64,000 bases of DNA. It comes from Pristionchus mayeri (Eukaryota > Nematoda > Chromadorea > Rhabditida > Neodiplogasteridae). The stretch spans positions 21,050,365 to 21,114,364 of the forward strand of contig BTRK01000006.1 of NCBI GenBank assembly GCA_036245805.1. The letters are read 5' to 3'. Made by a program: the position numbers and the translations under genes. Numbering within the stretch: the stretch's first letter is position 1; the number at the start of each line of letters is the position of its first letter. Under the pieces are notes generated by a model. That model made no database searches. It had not been told where the DNA came from and saw nothing but the letters and a program-made list of their open reading frames with translations. Below are positions 34,501-47,315 of the stretch, in pieces.

Positions 34501-37313
34501 GGAAGATGATGTCAGCGAAGGCAAGCATCGACAGGAACGTGTTCGCCCTGTATTACGGATGATTACCATTATTTACTTAATTTATTTACATTTCTAATTT
34601 TAGCGAGTTTATGCATTTGTTTTTTTACTGTCTAAATAAGAGACACACAACCAATGGCTTGCGGGGAGGAACTAGCCTACGCGAGCTGAGGTTGATTCAT
34701 GGATATGTAAAGTGATGACGAGTTCCAGATGTGGGAAGGATTTCCGACTTGGATCGTTTGCATGTGTGGGAAGGACTATCAAGATGGGGAACGTCTCTCT
34801 ATTCCACACCATCTCTTTCTTTCCTATCAACGAGATAGCGTGGAGATGGAGAGAGTCATTCTTGATTCTGGCTGCCCTAGTGAGTAATGGCCCTTTCCCC
34901 ATACTCTTTACCGAGATTGCCTCCATTCCTCATTCTGACAACCCTCGAGTGTTCTTCTACAGTGTTTGGAGACATTGTAGTCTATCTAGACCTGTCTGCC
35001 CCCTTTAACGAGAGCATTGATTGCGGAGTGGGTGGCACTCCTCACTCTCGCCACCTCACACAATGCGAAAACATGATTCGTAGTCTTACTCTACTTTTTT
35101 GGACAAAATTTGCAGGATGAAATTTGTATTTCCTCCTTCTTTCCGCTAAACTAAGCACTCCAGAGGGTATTTTTATCGCAAAGTACCCAGTAAAACGTCA
35201 GTCTATCAGACACCTCATAGAGAATAGAGAGAGGGGAAGTCATTTCGCTCAAAACATGCTCTTTCTCCGCTTTCTTCTTCCTCAACAGGTTATTGTGTGG
35301 ATCATGAATACTGAAGAGACTGGACGGGCGACTTGGACTAAAGTCAGAAGAGAGGCTCAATCTCTTGAAAGCGGGTAAATGACCATGCACGCAATCGAGC
35401 AAGCGAAGATACTGAATGATTCAGCTGAATAGAGGGAGAAGAGGAAAAGGGAGAGAGAAATGTTCAAAGCAAGAGGAACAGATTCGGCAGCTATACTCCT
35501 AGTCTGCTCACTTCCAGTCGTACTAGGAGAGATAGCAAGGGGGGGGGGAGATGTCACTCACCGACTCCTCATGTTCTTGTTCAGCAGCACCGTGAGATTG
35601 AGAATATTTCCAAGGATTCCGAAGATCGCGACGACAGGGTAGAAGTATCTAAACAATTAATTCACTATTAATAGTTCTTTGTTTACCTCTTTATCTACAA
35701 TGTATTGGGGTGTCCGGAAAGTTCGTATAATTTTTTGTTTTTATTTTTTATTCAATGCTTTACAATTCTCAGTGACCAATGTATGCCCCCTTCTTTCTCA
35801 CTACCTCCCTCCAGCGATTGGGCAGGGTCTCGATTCCTCTCTTCCAGAATGCGGGTTTCTTCGAGACCGCCCAGTTCACGAAAGCCGTCACAACTTCATC
35901 TCGATTCTTGAACTTCTTTCCTTTGCAGAAGTCAGAGAGAGAGCGGAAGCAGTGGTAGTCGCATGGGGAGAGATCCGGGGAATACGGTGGATGGGGAATC
36001 CTCTTCTTCAGCTCGTCCATTTTCTTCTGGGTCATCTTCGCTCGATGTGGGCGAGCATTGTCCATCAGAAGAAGAATTTTGCGCTGGTTCAGGAGTCTGG
36101 GAGGGACTCTGATCGCGACATCTTCCAGTTGTTCAGAGAAGAGGTCGGCATTGATGCTGGTGCCAGGGGCGAGGATCCCCCAGTAGATGGGACCGAGCAC
36201 TGAGAAGAAGAAGCAGAGGAGTTCCTTCTTTCCGTGCTCTTCCATCTTCGGGACAGGCGTGGGCTTCTCATCTGCATCCACCCATTGCAGTCTCCTCACA
36301 GGGTTATCGCACGTGATCCACTTCTCATCTGTAGCGATGATGGAATTGACCAATCGAAGATTGGATCTACGATGGAGTAATTCCCGACAGACTTGAACAC
36401 GATTTTTCAGCTGTTCGGGGGAGAGGTCATGGGGAATCACTTGTGGGAGATTCGGCTTCTTCCCAGATCGATGGAGGATATCGGACACCGTTGATCTGGG
36501 AGTACCAGTATCCTTCTTCAACTCACGCACACTGGCCATGGGCTTGCGCTTCAGTGTGCGGAGAACGAGAGGCTGATCGAGGGAGGGAGGGCGTCCAGAG
36601 CGGGGTTGATCATCGAGACCAAACTCCCCTTTCTTGAAGCGGGAGAACCACTTATAGCAGAAGGATATGGAGGGGGCGTCAGCTCCTTCCGACTGGGCCA
36701 GGGCAGAGTGGGCCTCCTTCACGGATCGGCCAAGACGGTAGTAATGAAGTAAAACTGCTCGGAGGTAGAGATGGGAGTCCATCACAAGAATCAATGTAGC
36801 AACTAGGAGACTGATTAAATCCTCTCACTACTCAACGTCAGAATGATGCAATACATTGTTGACAAACAGATTGCGCAATCACTGCATTTGATCGCGAACT
36901 GACTTTTTTCCGAAGCATTATACGAACTTTCCGGACACCCCAATATTTCATTGGCCGTGAACGCCTACGCCAAATTATTTCGGACCAACGAGCAAACAGA
37001 ATTGCAAAATGCGTCCCATTTCATTCATTTTGTATTGTATTTCGAGTGATTTTTGCAAGATTCGGCAACTCCTTTTCTCTATTTTTCGTTTCCTTCCTTG
37101 TGTGGGTAATACACGCGAATAAACATAGAGCACGTGCTGAATCAAATGGTGCACGCAATGAATCCCTTTCTGAGTATCACTCCACTCTCCATCATTCTTC
37201 GAAAGGTCTAAGACTGACCTCTGTAGTAAGTACTCGAAAAGCGATCCGTGCATCATTTGTTGCGCATCGCTGAGGCAGATTTCACTCAGGGCTTTCCCTG
37301 AACTCCGAGACAT
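28542..37313 (-). CDS. FMRFamide-receptor-like peptide GPCR
   Basis: Minus-strand exons: 37313-37219 (N-terminus), 35648-35562 (TM1, FGILGNILNLTVLL), 34547-34414 (TM2, FLSMLAFADIIFLTLLFPN), 32183-32075 (TM3 with DRLIGIRNPLYV, the DRY-like motif), 31534-31432 (TM4), 31331-31230, 31099-30998 (TM5), 30829-30775, 30466-30365 (TM6), 30218-30169, 30068-29956 (TM7, ASNFIVFCLGSKHFRLRL). Phases agree at nearly all joins. TM7 and the DRL-x-GIRNP motif point to the FMRFamide/neuropeptide receptor class of rhodopsin-like GPCRs at the plasma membrane. A long Ser-rich cytoplasmic tail follows (29591-29463, 29146-29046, then less certain exons down to a stop near 28542). Introns 1 and 3 each contain a TA-flanked transposon. 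Confidence 0.85.
32316..33212. mobile_element. Non-autonomous mariner-type element, 897 bp, in GPCR intron
   Basis: The left end TTAGGCTGTTGCATAAGTTC with the following CTTTCTTTTTT is mirrored at the right end with one mismatch. TA flanks both sides (32314-32315, 33213-33214). The terminal repeats are about 31 bp, and the TTAGGxTG start resembles mariner ends. The interior has a 104-residue frame with no transposase motif. It sits in the intron between the TM2 and TM3 exons and does not disturb splice sites. Confidence 0.8.
35705..36943. mobile_element. Complete mariner transposon, 1239 bp
   Basis: Perfect 27-bp terminal inverted repeats (TTGGGGTGTCCGGAAAGTTC followed by GTATAAT at 35705-35731; complement at 36917-36943) are flanked by TA at 35703-35704 and 36944-36945. 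The identical ends and the uninterrupted transposase suggest a young copy. It lies in the intron between the N-terminal exon and the TM1 exon of the GPCR gene, on the same strand. Confidence 0.95.
35769..36794 (-). CDS. Mariner transposase, 341 residues, intact
   Basis: The open frame covers the usual mariner length (about 345 residues). The N-terminal helix-turn-helix half includes CYKWFSRFKKGEFGLDDQPR and SGRPPS. The catalytic half has the three acidic sites in the mariner arrangement: ATDEKWI, LLLMDNARPHRAK and YSPDLSPCDYHCFRSL, fitting the DD34D class. The second motif has MDNARPH where many mariners have HDNARPH. The protein cuts at the element ends and inserts at TA. The start is the ATG at 36794; a second Met lies five residues in. 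No stop or frameshift is seen. Confidence 0.95.
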   Translation of the reverse strand: MILVMDSHLYLRAVLLHYYRLGRSVKEAHSALAQSEGADAPSISFCYKWFSRFKKGEFGLDDQPRSGRPPSLDQPLVLRTLKRKPMASVRELKKDTGTPRSTVSDILHRSGKKPNLPQVIPHDLSPEQLKNRVQVCRELLHRRSNLRLVNSIIATDEKWITCDNPVRRLQWVDADEKPTPVPKMEEHGKKELLCFFFSVLGPIYWGILAPGTSINADLFSEQLEDVAIRVPPRLLNQRKILLLMDNARPHRAKMTQKKMDELKKRIPHPPYSPDLSPCDYHCFRSLSDFCKGKKFKNRDEVVTAFVNWAVSKKPAFWKRGIETLPNRWREVVRKKGAYIGH

Positions 37314-37320
37314 CCTGAAA
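37311..37320 (-). promoter_or_regulatory. Probable spliced-leader acceptor at the GPCR start
   Basis: On the minus strand the start codon (37313-37311) is preceded by CATTTCAG and a single G. An acceptor one base from the ATG is the usual arrangement for SL trans-splicing in nematodes, and it decides the start MSRSSGKAL. A cis acceptor from a further 5' exon is also possible, since a frame continues upstream. Confidence 0.55.
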
Positions 37321-40300
37321 TGTTGATGTAGCCTGACAATACATATCACCATGACAGAAAGAGTGCGAGAAACATGGAAAGCCAATCATCATCATTCATT
37401 CTGACAAGTTTAACGAGCTATACCGAGAAAGAAAATCAAAGGGAGTGAAAGGGAGAGAAATGGTCGGAGAAAAGGAAAAGGCACACAAAATGAGAACTTG
37501 GCACGAGGGAGGAGATTCAATTTGAAGCATGGATACCGTTCACTTCTGGTAGATATTTTGAAACACCTGGAGAGAGAGAGAGAGGAAAGACACGTCATTA
37601 TCGCAAATCGGAAAGCACTGCCATCTCCATGGAGGCACATGCACAGCAACATTTGGCTTTGCTTTTTGGTGAGCTACTTTTCCATTTCTTCTCTCTTGAA
37701 AACGGAGAACCGCCAACAACAACAGTCGAGATTTCGATCAAAGAACCGTTCGGGGAAATTAATTAGAGGCGCGAGGGCAGGTGGAACAATCAGAGGGAAC
37801 GGCAGTCTGGAGTGACAATAACGAGACTGAATAAGAGGAAAGGAATGCCCCAGACCTAGGCCGCCCTCGCATCGAAAGAAGAGACTGAGGATACTCGAGA
37901 ACAGAACGACGACATTCTAGAATCCGAAGAGGTTGTTTGTCTGGGGGCACATCAGGTTCTCCCAGGCCAATAATGTCTGTTTCATGGCCCTTGGGCTATT
38001 TGTCAAAACGGGGAATCCCTGGGGGATCGAGGGAAGCGACGGTGAGGACACGAGAGGATGAGGAGATCGTCGAGTGAAGGGGCGGAGTCTGCGGATGAAG
38101 GCGCAGCATGCCGTTCTAGTCGCTTCCTCCAATACAATTAGGGCATCCCGCAGCAGTCTCCCCTACCAGCTGACTAAACTACCGCCACTTCCTGGATTTA
38201 CTGCGCCTCTATTCTGGGCTCCGTAACCCTGTTTACGAACCTCTTTCTGCTGCTTGCGCGAGGTCTCTTCTACATCCAGCAAATGGGCACGCGAGGATTA
38301 TTCAAATGGGATCGAACCGATAGAAGGAGCGCAGGGCAAAAGATAATAAGCTGCGAGAAGTGAATAGAAAGGCGATGTGGCGAATGAAAGAGAAGGCCGC
38401 GATAATTCAACAGAGAGGAGGGGAAGGGTCGACGACGGGTTTCTAAAGGGGAGAAGCAGCAAATGGGCCGTCGACGGGGGGGGGGGGGAGGGAGAGCATG
38501 TCCCCATTCGAGAACCAATCGAGAAGAGGAAGAGCACGGGAAATGGGGTGGAGAAGAGACGACGACGTCACCGACGAAGGAACGAGATGGATGATCTCCC
38601 TTGCAGAGGACACCGAATGGAGCGGTTCTTTGATGATAGAGGGAATCAAGATTTCGCATTTTCAAGAAGATGGATGACTATATTTGCGAAAATTTGCACT
38701 AAACGCATGCAATCATCAGTCATTTCCGGATATTCCTCGCGATATTTAAGATTGGGAGAAAAATGAGGCATTTCTGTGAAGACTCGCATGATTGACGAAT
38801 TCGAAGACGTTCTTCGAAGTAAGTCTTCTAAGTTATGACTTCAAAGTTTCACGCGGGGAGAAACCCCCCTCCCACAGATGATCAGAGTGATTCATGAGGC
38901 ATACTCCATTCCTCCGGAAGGAAGTCGACTAATCATCGTCAGAGATTAGTAGGACATTTAATACTTTCCAAAAGTTTGTGGGGTGCTTAGTGGTGAGAAA
39001 CAGACGCTGGTCGCTTGCTCGTAAGCCTCGATTGGTGTGCTTTGAGGGACCAGGCCACGGAGAGAAGTAAACACTCGAGAAACGCTGTTGAGAACTACTG
39101 ACCAAGGAAGGGAATGGCGTAGTAGTGCGCGAGAGTGCAAAAGAGTGTCCTCAATTTGCGCATTATCTAATATTATTCTGATCTTTCTAATAATGATATA
39201 AAATGGGCCTTCTTCTCTCTAGTTCACTCGATCTCTCACTGGTCAGAAAGAACGAGAGAAATCACGAAGTGAGGGGAGACGTTTGCCAAGACTTTGAACC
39301 AATTCTGCTTCAGTATACTTCGTACTTGCAGTGGCTCTTCCTCATGTCTCGGCAAAATGAAGAAATTCGAGTGGATGAATGGGGAAAAAGCGGAAATCGA
39401 AAGCACACAACTTATTGAAATCTACTACGCAATCGAGGCGCAAACATACATCTCGATAGCTGAGAGCGTAGCTTTCATCTGACTATATTGGCAGAGACTG
39501 TGGGGGAGGGGTGGGCGGATAGTAGTAAACTCTTCGAAAATGTCTGGCTATGAAGACACAGAGAACACTCTTTCAGGGCGATTCATTAAAATACGCATGG
39601 AGAAGACCATTTATAGAATTCTCCAGTGCGATGAAACGCGCTTGCATCCATTCCATCCCTCGCTAGTACCCGAACACTTATTGCGATCTCGAATGAGCTC
39701 GTGCTATGGTCTCGCTCAAGACATAGGGTGTAAATGAGGAAAGGAAGACGGTAGTACAGGACGATATTTGAAGGAGGAGGAGACGGAGGAAAGGATATGA
39801 AGCTGGTGGGGGCTGTGCGTCAGTCCGTGCTGCCCCCAAACACAACAGGGGCAGATTCAATATACGGGGGAGGGGCTGACTATTCGATATACGGAACAGC
39901 GGCGTTGATTAAATGAGCGATGGGCCGAAAAGTGCAAAGAAGAAGGGAGAGAGGGGATAACAGAGGAGCTAGAACTTCGAAACAATCACATGACAAAAAC
40001 CGCCCTTGTGCTACTGTTGATGAAAACAGAAATCAGAGTAAAACTCTCGCCGAGATTTTGTATCGATATGCCCCACGGAGATAAATAGAAGGAGAAGAGC
40101 GAGCTTTCGGACGTCAGAAGGATAAGGTCATCGCTGGTATTGCTCCTCGTTCAACACGTATTCAGAACAACTTGTTTTGCCAGAGGGGTCCTTCCGGCAA
40201 TAGCGGCCTTTTTCATTCCAAGATTAGTCAGAGCTCAGATTCTTGAATTTTCGGCACGTTGTTGTTGTAAGAACTTCCTAGCTTTTCACAAGCAGAATGG

Positions 40301-43300
40301 ATGTTGACCGAGCGACTCGAGTGTTTTTGTCCAATTCTCGCATCCGACGAAACTTCAACGCGAGATACGCGCAAAAGAATATTGCACTAAATCAACTGAT
40401 TATGAAAATCGAATCTATAGTCGACAGGCGAGAATAAGGAAACTGAAGAACAATCAGAGAAATTTACCCTTAGATCACGTGATTATTTCCAAAAACTTGA
40501 GAATATGGAAGCTGAATTAGCCGAATTTCTTCATTGTAATGTGGGGAATAATCTAATCCTAATTGGTTGATTGTGAATCACTAACGAGATACCGAAGCAG
40601 ACTCACGTCAAACACCGCGACGCAATTACAGAAGGAAGCAGAAATCCGAGCCGAACTCTCGGGAATCGGTATCGATGTCTCCCCTACAGACGAAGACGAA
40701 GAAGTATGGTAACGACAGAGAGGAGAAACGAAGTTACAGGGATATGCTACGACACCGAATTTGAGGCATCTCATATCCTAACGATCTGGTCCAGTTCAAT
40801 CAGTCTCGCCTGTCACTTCCTTTTCTTGGTTCTTCCTGGTCTCTAGTGAGAGCAGAAGGATGGAAAGAGTGATTGGTCGTCTAGTGGTCGACACACTTTC
40901 CAGAAGAGCTCATCCATTAATAAATAACAAAGAATAGAAATAAAAGGATTCCGAATGCGTCAAAACAGTCGTTGCATGAATGTCTATTGCGGGGCCGTGA
41001 GAGTGGAGAATGGAAGAATAGTCGTGTCTCTTCGTTTTACATCATCCCTCGCTCATCTAGCCATGGATGGTTACGATAACCAGAGGATGACTCCTCTTAT
41101 CGTACACCATCCCATGATAAATTCGTGTAGACGGTCGTGAGAATCACCCGAGATTCGAGGTATCTAGAGGGCAAATATCGAAGGAGCAGAAATGGAGTCC
41201 GGTAGGGACTATGGAGGGGGCGGTAGGGCAAGAAGTAAGGAGGGACAGCAAGGTATCTACCGAAAAGCAGGCAATACGGTATAAACTACGAGGAGTCAAC
41301 TCAGAAGTTCATTATAGTTATCTGGTGATCAACCAATGAGCGCCTAATAGGTGAACAGTTCACTCATCTTCTCTCTCCTCGCTCTGTTCGGTGGAGCGAG
41401 GAAGGAGTTCTCAGAGGAATTGCACTGATCACATCAACAACAAACTAGGAAGCAGCAGTATGCACTTCGAAATTGTCCCACACAGATAAGGTGATCATGA
41501 ACTTGGAGGAGATTCTGCGATTCCTTCTTATTCTAGATACAGGGATGGAGTCAGAGGAAGTGTGCAGAAAATACAACGGAAACTGTACAAGGAAAAATAA
41601 TAGGAGCGCATCGAGACTCAGGTTAGCTCGGGTTGTTTTCTCGGTGACGGAATGATGGGATTTGGACGGGGAAAATTCAAAAGAACTGTAGTGGATGGGA
41701 TGGGATGCGTCGGAGGCAGTAGGAAGAGGAAGGAGCTTCTAAAGGAGTAATTCGACGCAAAACGAGAATATCTTGCAGGAATACAAGTAGCAAATATCAG
41801 TCCTCGTTTTTCCATCCTTGCCAAGAAATTAGAGAAGGGTGAGTCTAGGAAGAGTCCTTCTAACGAGCAAGTATTAATTTGAGAGTCTTCGAGAATGAAT
41901 AAAGTGTGAGAATGAGAAATTATGGCTGGAAAACAATGGGGAGAGTGTCAATCAGATACGACCACAAGGTCCTGGGCTGTTGTTTGGTTTTCATAACTTG
42001 GCAGGATAGGGGGAGGGGAGGAGGGATGGGGGAGACCGATCTTCGCCCGATAACACCTCCTCCTCTCCAGTGCTCGCTTCAGCAAGTGACGAAGAGCATT
42101 CAAAGTTAGGGAGGGGCCGAGGGCGTTTAAAGATGAACAACGCAATTTCGAAAATGGGGGCGCGCCCTCACATAATTAGAGACTCGGTCGGCCGGACACT
42201 TATTCTGGGTCATGCGCCCAAGCTACGGAGGAAGAGAAGGAGGAGAAGGATGCGGAGGGCATCACGTTTCATAATTGGGACGCCCCTTCAGTAGCCATTT
42301 TTTGACCTATTCTTAGGTGGCCAAGAAAGAGAAGGCAGGAGTAAGCGTACAGTAGCTCTCTAAGCACCATGTTCATCATCATCGTGTTTAATCTATGAAA
42401 AAGCGCGCGTTATGAAGAGCCTCAGGCGAATTCCCCATTGTATCCTCAAATGAGACGCCTATCTTCGATGGACACTCTGTCTCAAATAACAGAGGTAACC
42501 GCAGTCGCAGTAGGGAATGACAGCGGCCTGAATATAGTAGTGTTGTTTTGTGCGCGGCCCTGAGTGGCCTTGTTTTGGCCAACGCAATATGAGGACATAT
42601 TAAGGTATATTCCACGGAGGAGATAAAAAAGAGCGATCACTGTCTTTTGCTTTTGAATCAGCGTCAATTGGTTGATGACAGGACTTGCAACTATTTATAG
42701 AAAGCGCACAAATCCAATCGCGAGGAAAGATTGTGTGAGGGGCGAGAAGTATTTCACAACCTGTTGATTACAGCTCCCCCAAATAGCAACCATCACATCA
42801 GTCCGCCTGACGATCTGGTGTTAATAATTTAATCAAGGCGACTGCAGAAATGGGCGAAGCCTCGTGGTCAATAGAAAGACGCGCGAGAAATTGAAATGAG
42901 GAATGGAGAAGAAGTTCGGAGCAGAACATAAGAGGGGAGGACCCTGTTTTTACTCGTTACTTGTTTTCTGGGATCTTGAGACGCCCTTCAACTCCCCCCT
43001 CTCCTTTCTCAGTCTTAGTAATCTTTGAACTCTCCTAGTTTCACTACTTCTTTCCCAGGTTGAGATGGGCAGGGGGGGGGAAGAGGATCTGAGGAAGTTG
43101 TGCTAAGATATGCGGAAAAACAGCAGACCACCACCACCCTGCCTCAGGCGATTAGAAACCAAAAGGGAGTGTGGAAGTGGTGCAATGATCGCAGACCAGA
43201 ATGTAGCAGGAGTTTCAATCAACTTTCGCGAGGAAATGACAAAAAAAATGACGATGCCAACCATGAAACCAACGGAGATGCTGAATAATCTAAACAAGTA

Positions 43301-46300
43301 ATATGCGTCCGGAAAATAACATAATTTACGGGAGTTCTCTAAATTGTGCCTCTAAAACAGCACAGAACGACTCCAGACACCGAATGCAAAAGGAAATTGT
43401 GCGCCACAGATTCACTCTCCACTAAATTTCTCCATTTCGTCAAAACTATCGCCGCCCCTCTCCTCCTCTTCTCCTATTTATTGAAAGGGCGCGCGCAGAT
43501 GATTCCCTCAACTTTTCAAAATAATCTAAGACGCGAGGAGCGTTCCGAGAATACTTGCATTGAAAAATGTGATTAGGATGATGCGGAGGAGTGGAGGAAT
43601 CCCCATGCATAAGTGGGAAGAGTGAACATAAACATCGAGAGTGGTTCTGTAGATAACTGTTCAGTCTTGCGTAGGAAATCATAGGAACTGAGCACGATGA
43701 CGTTCCCCGGAAATCGGGAGAAAGGCAGGGGAGAGTACTGTCTGGCGAGACGATACGAGGAATCGTGGATGGAGTGTGCTTGACCTACCAAAGTGTTAGG
43801 ATGAATGGCGTGGAATAGAGAAATTATATCGTGAAATGGGCAAGTGATACAGTGGATGGATCAGGGGAGTACCGTCACATTTCTCAGAGAAAACAGGTAC
43901 ACTGAAGAACCGGATACACGCAAAATTTCGAATGATTTGAGAGAAATATGGAGTTTATGATGCTTAGAGGCGCATATAATATGAGAGAAATTAATTGAGT
44001 GAAGGCGCGAGGAGAGGTGTTTTCTGGTAGATCCTCTCTAAACAACCCATGGCAGCTGTTCGAAAGCAAGTGCACAGAGTGAGATAAATGCCCCGTTCCA
44101 GATTCACACCCCAATCTCTCCAATCTGCACTATTTGTTTAGGATGGTTCTGCCTATTTACTGCGCAGGAACGAGGAATGAAGTGCATGGTAATTGAGCGA
44201 ATTGTGTATAAGAGAATGCCATGATCAGAAATAGGAGGAGATGATCGTGGGAAGATGAAGGAAGACAGGAACAGGAGGATGTTGAGGATCCTCCCACACC
44301 CCCTCACTCTCTAACGACGGCCATTCGCCTCCTCCTCCTGCACTTTCCCATCAGCAGCACATGTTGAGGGAGGGCAGGACGGAGTGGAGTGTGCACGTGT
44401 TGTTGTTCCTCGACCAGTAAACAGACCATCGTCAATTCATCGATGAAGAGAGAGAAAGAAAGAGAGGGAGAATCGCTAGTAATCGAGTGATGGGATCAGT
44501 TCTAATTAAAGAGACACTTCTCGACACTCCGGACAACAATGGACGGGTGATCCTCGAAATGTGGAAGAAGAATGATTGCATTTTCATAGCGATTTCGACA
44601 CATCTCCGGACAAAGTACAGTAGGAATAATTTGATTATCAGGTAGGAGGGAGGGGGGGGGGGTAATTCGGAGACGCGAAGTAGTGTTGTTGTCTCTCCCC
44701 CCTCGTGGCCCTTGCAGAAGAGGTCATGCGGCTGCCTCAGACAGACATGGCACAACTGCCTTGCTTGATCAGATGGTGCCGAGAGAGGTTTGGCCCCCTT
44801 CGTCAACAGACTTTCCGCCCTCCCTCCCGCCTTCTTTACCTAATTAAGAAATTCCCGGCCCTTCCTTGGGCGAGTAAATGAGAAAAAGCGTGATGGGTGC
44901 GTGCTTAAATCGGGCCGATGTTTGCCTTCCTTCGAATTTGAGGAGCGCCTGACTATTGGCGGATTCCAGAAAGAAAACCAAAACTTTGCCAAACGAAAAC
45001 GATGAGAAAAAGGGAGGAAAATGAACGGAAGATTCGAGAATCACGAGGAATCTCAGTAGCTTTCATCGTGGATCATTTTCCATAATTCTGCGTTCACTCG
45101 CACTCACTCAACACGATCAAATTAACGTCGACATCCGTGAGTAAACGTGAGGAAGATGAGATGCATAATGAGAGGAGTCTATGACAGCGGAAAGGAGATC
45201 AATTTCTGCCGACTCGAATGCAAACAATTACGTGAAAGTGCGCTCGAGAAACTTCAAAAAGTGGTGGATCATCAGGGAGATGGACTAGGGGACTCAAACA
45301 CATTAGGAATAGTTGTTCTCGGATGGGTTGGTTGTCCTGCACGAACAATATGAGGATGGGCGAAGGGGAGGAAATGTAAAGGTGCATAGAGAGAGGGAGA
45401 CTTCCGGAAGATGATGTGATGATGATGAGGGAGGAGCAGTGAAGCGAGGAAGAATCGTGCAAGGATGCACGCAGAACCAATCAATTACGTAACACAAAAA
45501 AGGTTTACATTCTTTAATTTTGCGAGAGAAGACACAACTCGCTGATCGACATAATCTCAGATGGACGTATTTTGAGTTTCAATGATAAGGGTCTCTGCGT
45601 CTGAAACATTTGAATGCAAGAAGAAAAGCCGCAAGACAGGATCGTCCCATTGACACTGGATGGAAGTGTTTTAGGGCTGGTGGTAAGAGGAGGGGTGGGG
45701 TGCAAGCAACGGAGAGATTGAATGAACATGATAACGAGCAGAATTCACCTTATCACCTCGCAAATTAGCAACCGCTTGTAAACCGGAGTCTGCGACGTTT
45801 GAGCATTCCCGAAAATATACCGAGTGCTGAAACTCTAGCAGGAAGTTTAGAGAAATGGGCTGGATTTGAAATTGAAGTATCCTGCGAATCATAGACCGAA
45901 ATTCGCAGACAACAATGCGCGATCATGGTAACAATCTGTGCTAAATTTAATAGAGCTCAGCTTCTTACGTTTTTGTCACAAAACAAACAATTTAGGCAGC
46001 AAAGCACAGTAGTGGCAGCTCAAAGCCCGATTCTGAAGCACTATTCGAAATGAGTATATGCGTGCATGCTCTCTTCCTCCCCTCAGGGAACACAAATTAG
46101 CCGTCGTTTAGTGGCCACTGTCGAATGCACGAAGAAGCACTCAGACCGATTGAGACAAGGATGCATTTCGATGATAAGTAAGGAGGAGTTCAGAGGACCA
46201 AGAGAGCAGAGATGATCAGGGAATGAGAACAATGGAGGATTGAAGAGGCGTGACAAGATGAGAATATTTTGCTTGATGCAGAACGGAAAAGTTACTTGGC

Positions 46301-46760
46301 TTGGAAAGACGCGCGATACTATTACTGCCTGTTATTCAGAGTAAGAAAGGGACCGGAAAGCACTGTTCAGAAGCCATTCACGCGTGGGAATCGAGAGATT
46401 CTTAAAGATCGACCGGAGCGACGTTTGAACGAAAAAATGTGGTGAGTGTCGAAACTCTAGTAGGAAGTTTTAGGAGGCTTTGAAATGGAAATCTCCTGTG
46501 AATCTTCTGCCAACATGTTGGATGAGCACACGAGAATATTTGCTTAAGAATCCATGAAAATGTTGTGAAAATCAGAGCAGTTAGAATAAATGGCGGAAAT
46601 GGAACGAAATGACGAAGAAATTGAGTTGCTTTACAACAACATCAGATTAGGAATGGAATCAATCGACTAAATGAAATGCCGTGCAATTGTATTTTAAATA
46701 TTCCATTTCCATCACTGCAATGGAAATACACATTCGTGTTTTGTTGAGAGCGGCTGAGTA
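37320..46760. other. Long region without recognised genes
   Basis: About 9.4 kb upstream of the GPCR contains many frames of 60-130 residues, none with a domain, signal peptide plus splice-supported extension, or transposase motif. Composition is purine-rich on the plus strand in patches (37430-37570, 38380-38540, 41990-42100, 44640-44660). Two diverged stretches near 45815-45885 and 46440-46510 (GAAACTCTAGCAGGAAGTTT-like) match each other in direct orientation. It may be a promoter region and spacer, or hold small exons I missed. Confidence 0.4.
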
Positions 46761-46767
46761 CTTCACC

Positions 46768-47305
46768 ATGGTATATTTTATGCTCTTTTTACTCTTTCCA
46801 TTGTCATAGCACCTTTCCAGATCTTCAAGGTGATTTTGATTGCTCTCTTGGTGTCCGCATCGCTGCAACGAAAATATCACAACGGATGGAAGAGATGGGT
46901 GCGGTATCGATTGATCCGCGGTTCGATCAGTCTGTCACACAACGGGAGAGATACAGTATACCTGATATCTTCTTTTCAGGATGCGAATTGCAATGCTTGC
47001 AAAGAATTTATGAAAACCTTTAAGAATGAGGTGAATTCGATTTTAGAAATAATTAGAGACTAGATGGATATCTTCCTTCCAGGTCAAAGATCGGGAAAGC
47101 ATGAGCAAAGATGAATTCGAGAAGAATCGAGAAGTAAGTGCTATGAGATATCTAGATGGGTGAGGGGTAAAGAGTGGGGTCTCCATTCTTCCTTCCCCAT
47201 CCTTCTTGCACTCCATTGCAGCGGTACTGCGGTGACAATAAGCTGTGCTCGAAGATGATAAATATCGACTACTTTGCTTCCAAATTCGACAAATTGACTA
47301 AGTGA
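46768..47305 (+). CDS. Small secreted cysteine-containing protein, complete
   Basis: Exons start with ATG at 46768-46770, then about 46820-46897, 46981-47031, 47083-47132 and 47221-47305, with the stop TGA at 47303. The second exon supplies a signal peptide (MIFKVILIALLVSASLQ after splicing). The mature part has DANCNACKEF and, about 36 residues later, YCGDNKLCSK, so four cysteines as C-x2-C and C-x5-C. This partly resembles the outer cysteines of saposin-like proteins, but the middle pair is missing and the protein is short, so that link is tentative. The stop would otherwise look like a donor (AAG TGAGTG). An AATAAA lies about 30 bases downstream (47337), supporting this end. Confidence 0.65.
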
Positions 47306-47315
47306 GTGTGGGAGG

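Noticed and set aside
35679..36203. A 174-residue plus-strand frame
   Set aside because: It is antisense to the mariner transposase.
38270..38766. Overlapping 127-131 residue frames on both strands
   Set aside because: Purine-rich low-complexity DNA opens both strands; no family evidence.
44432..44806. A 124-residue minus-strand frame
   Set aside because: Low-complexity Pro/Ser/Leu-rich sequence, no motif and no splice-supported continuation.
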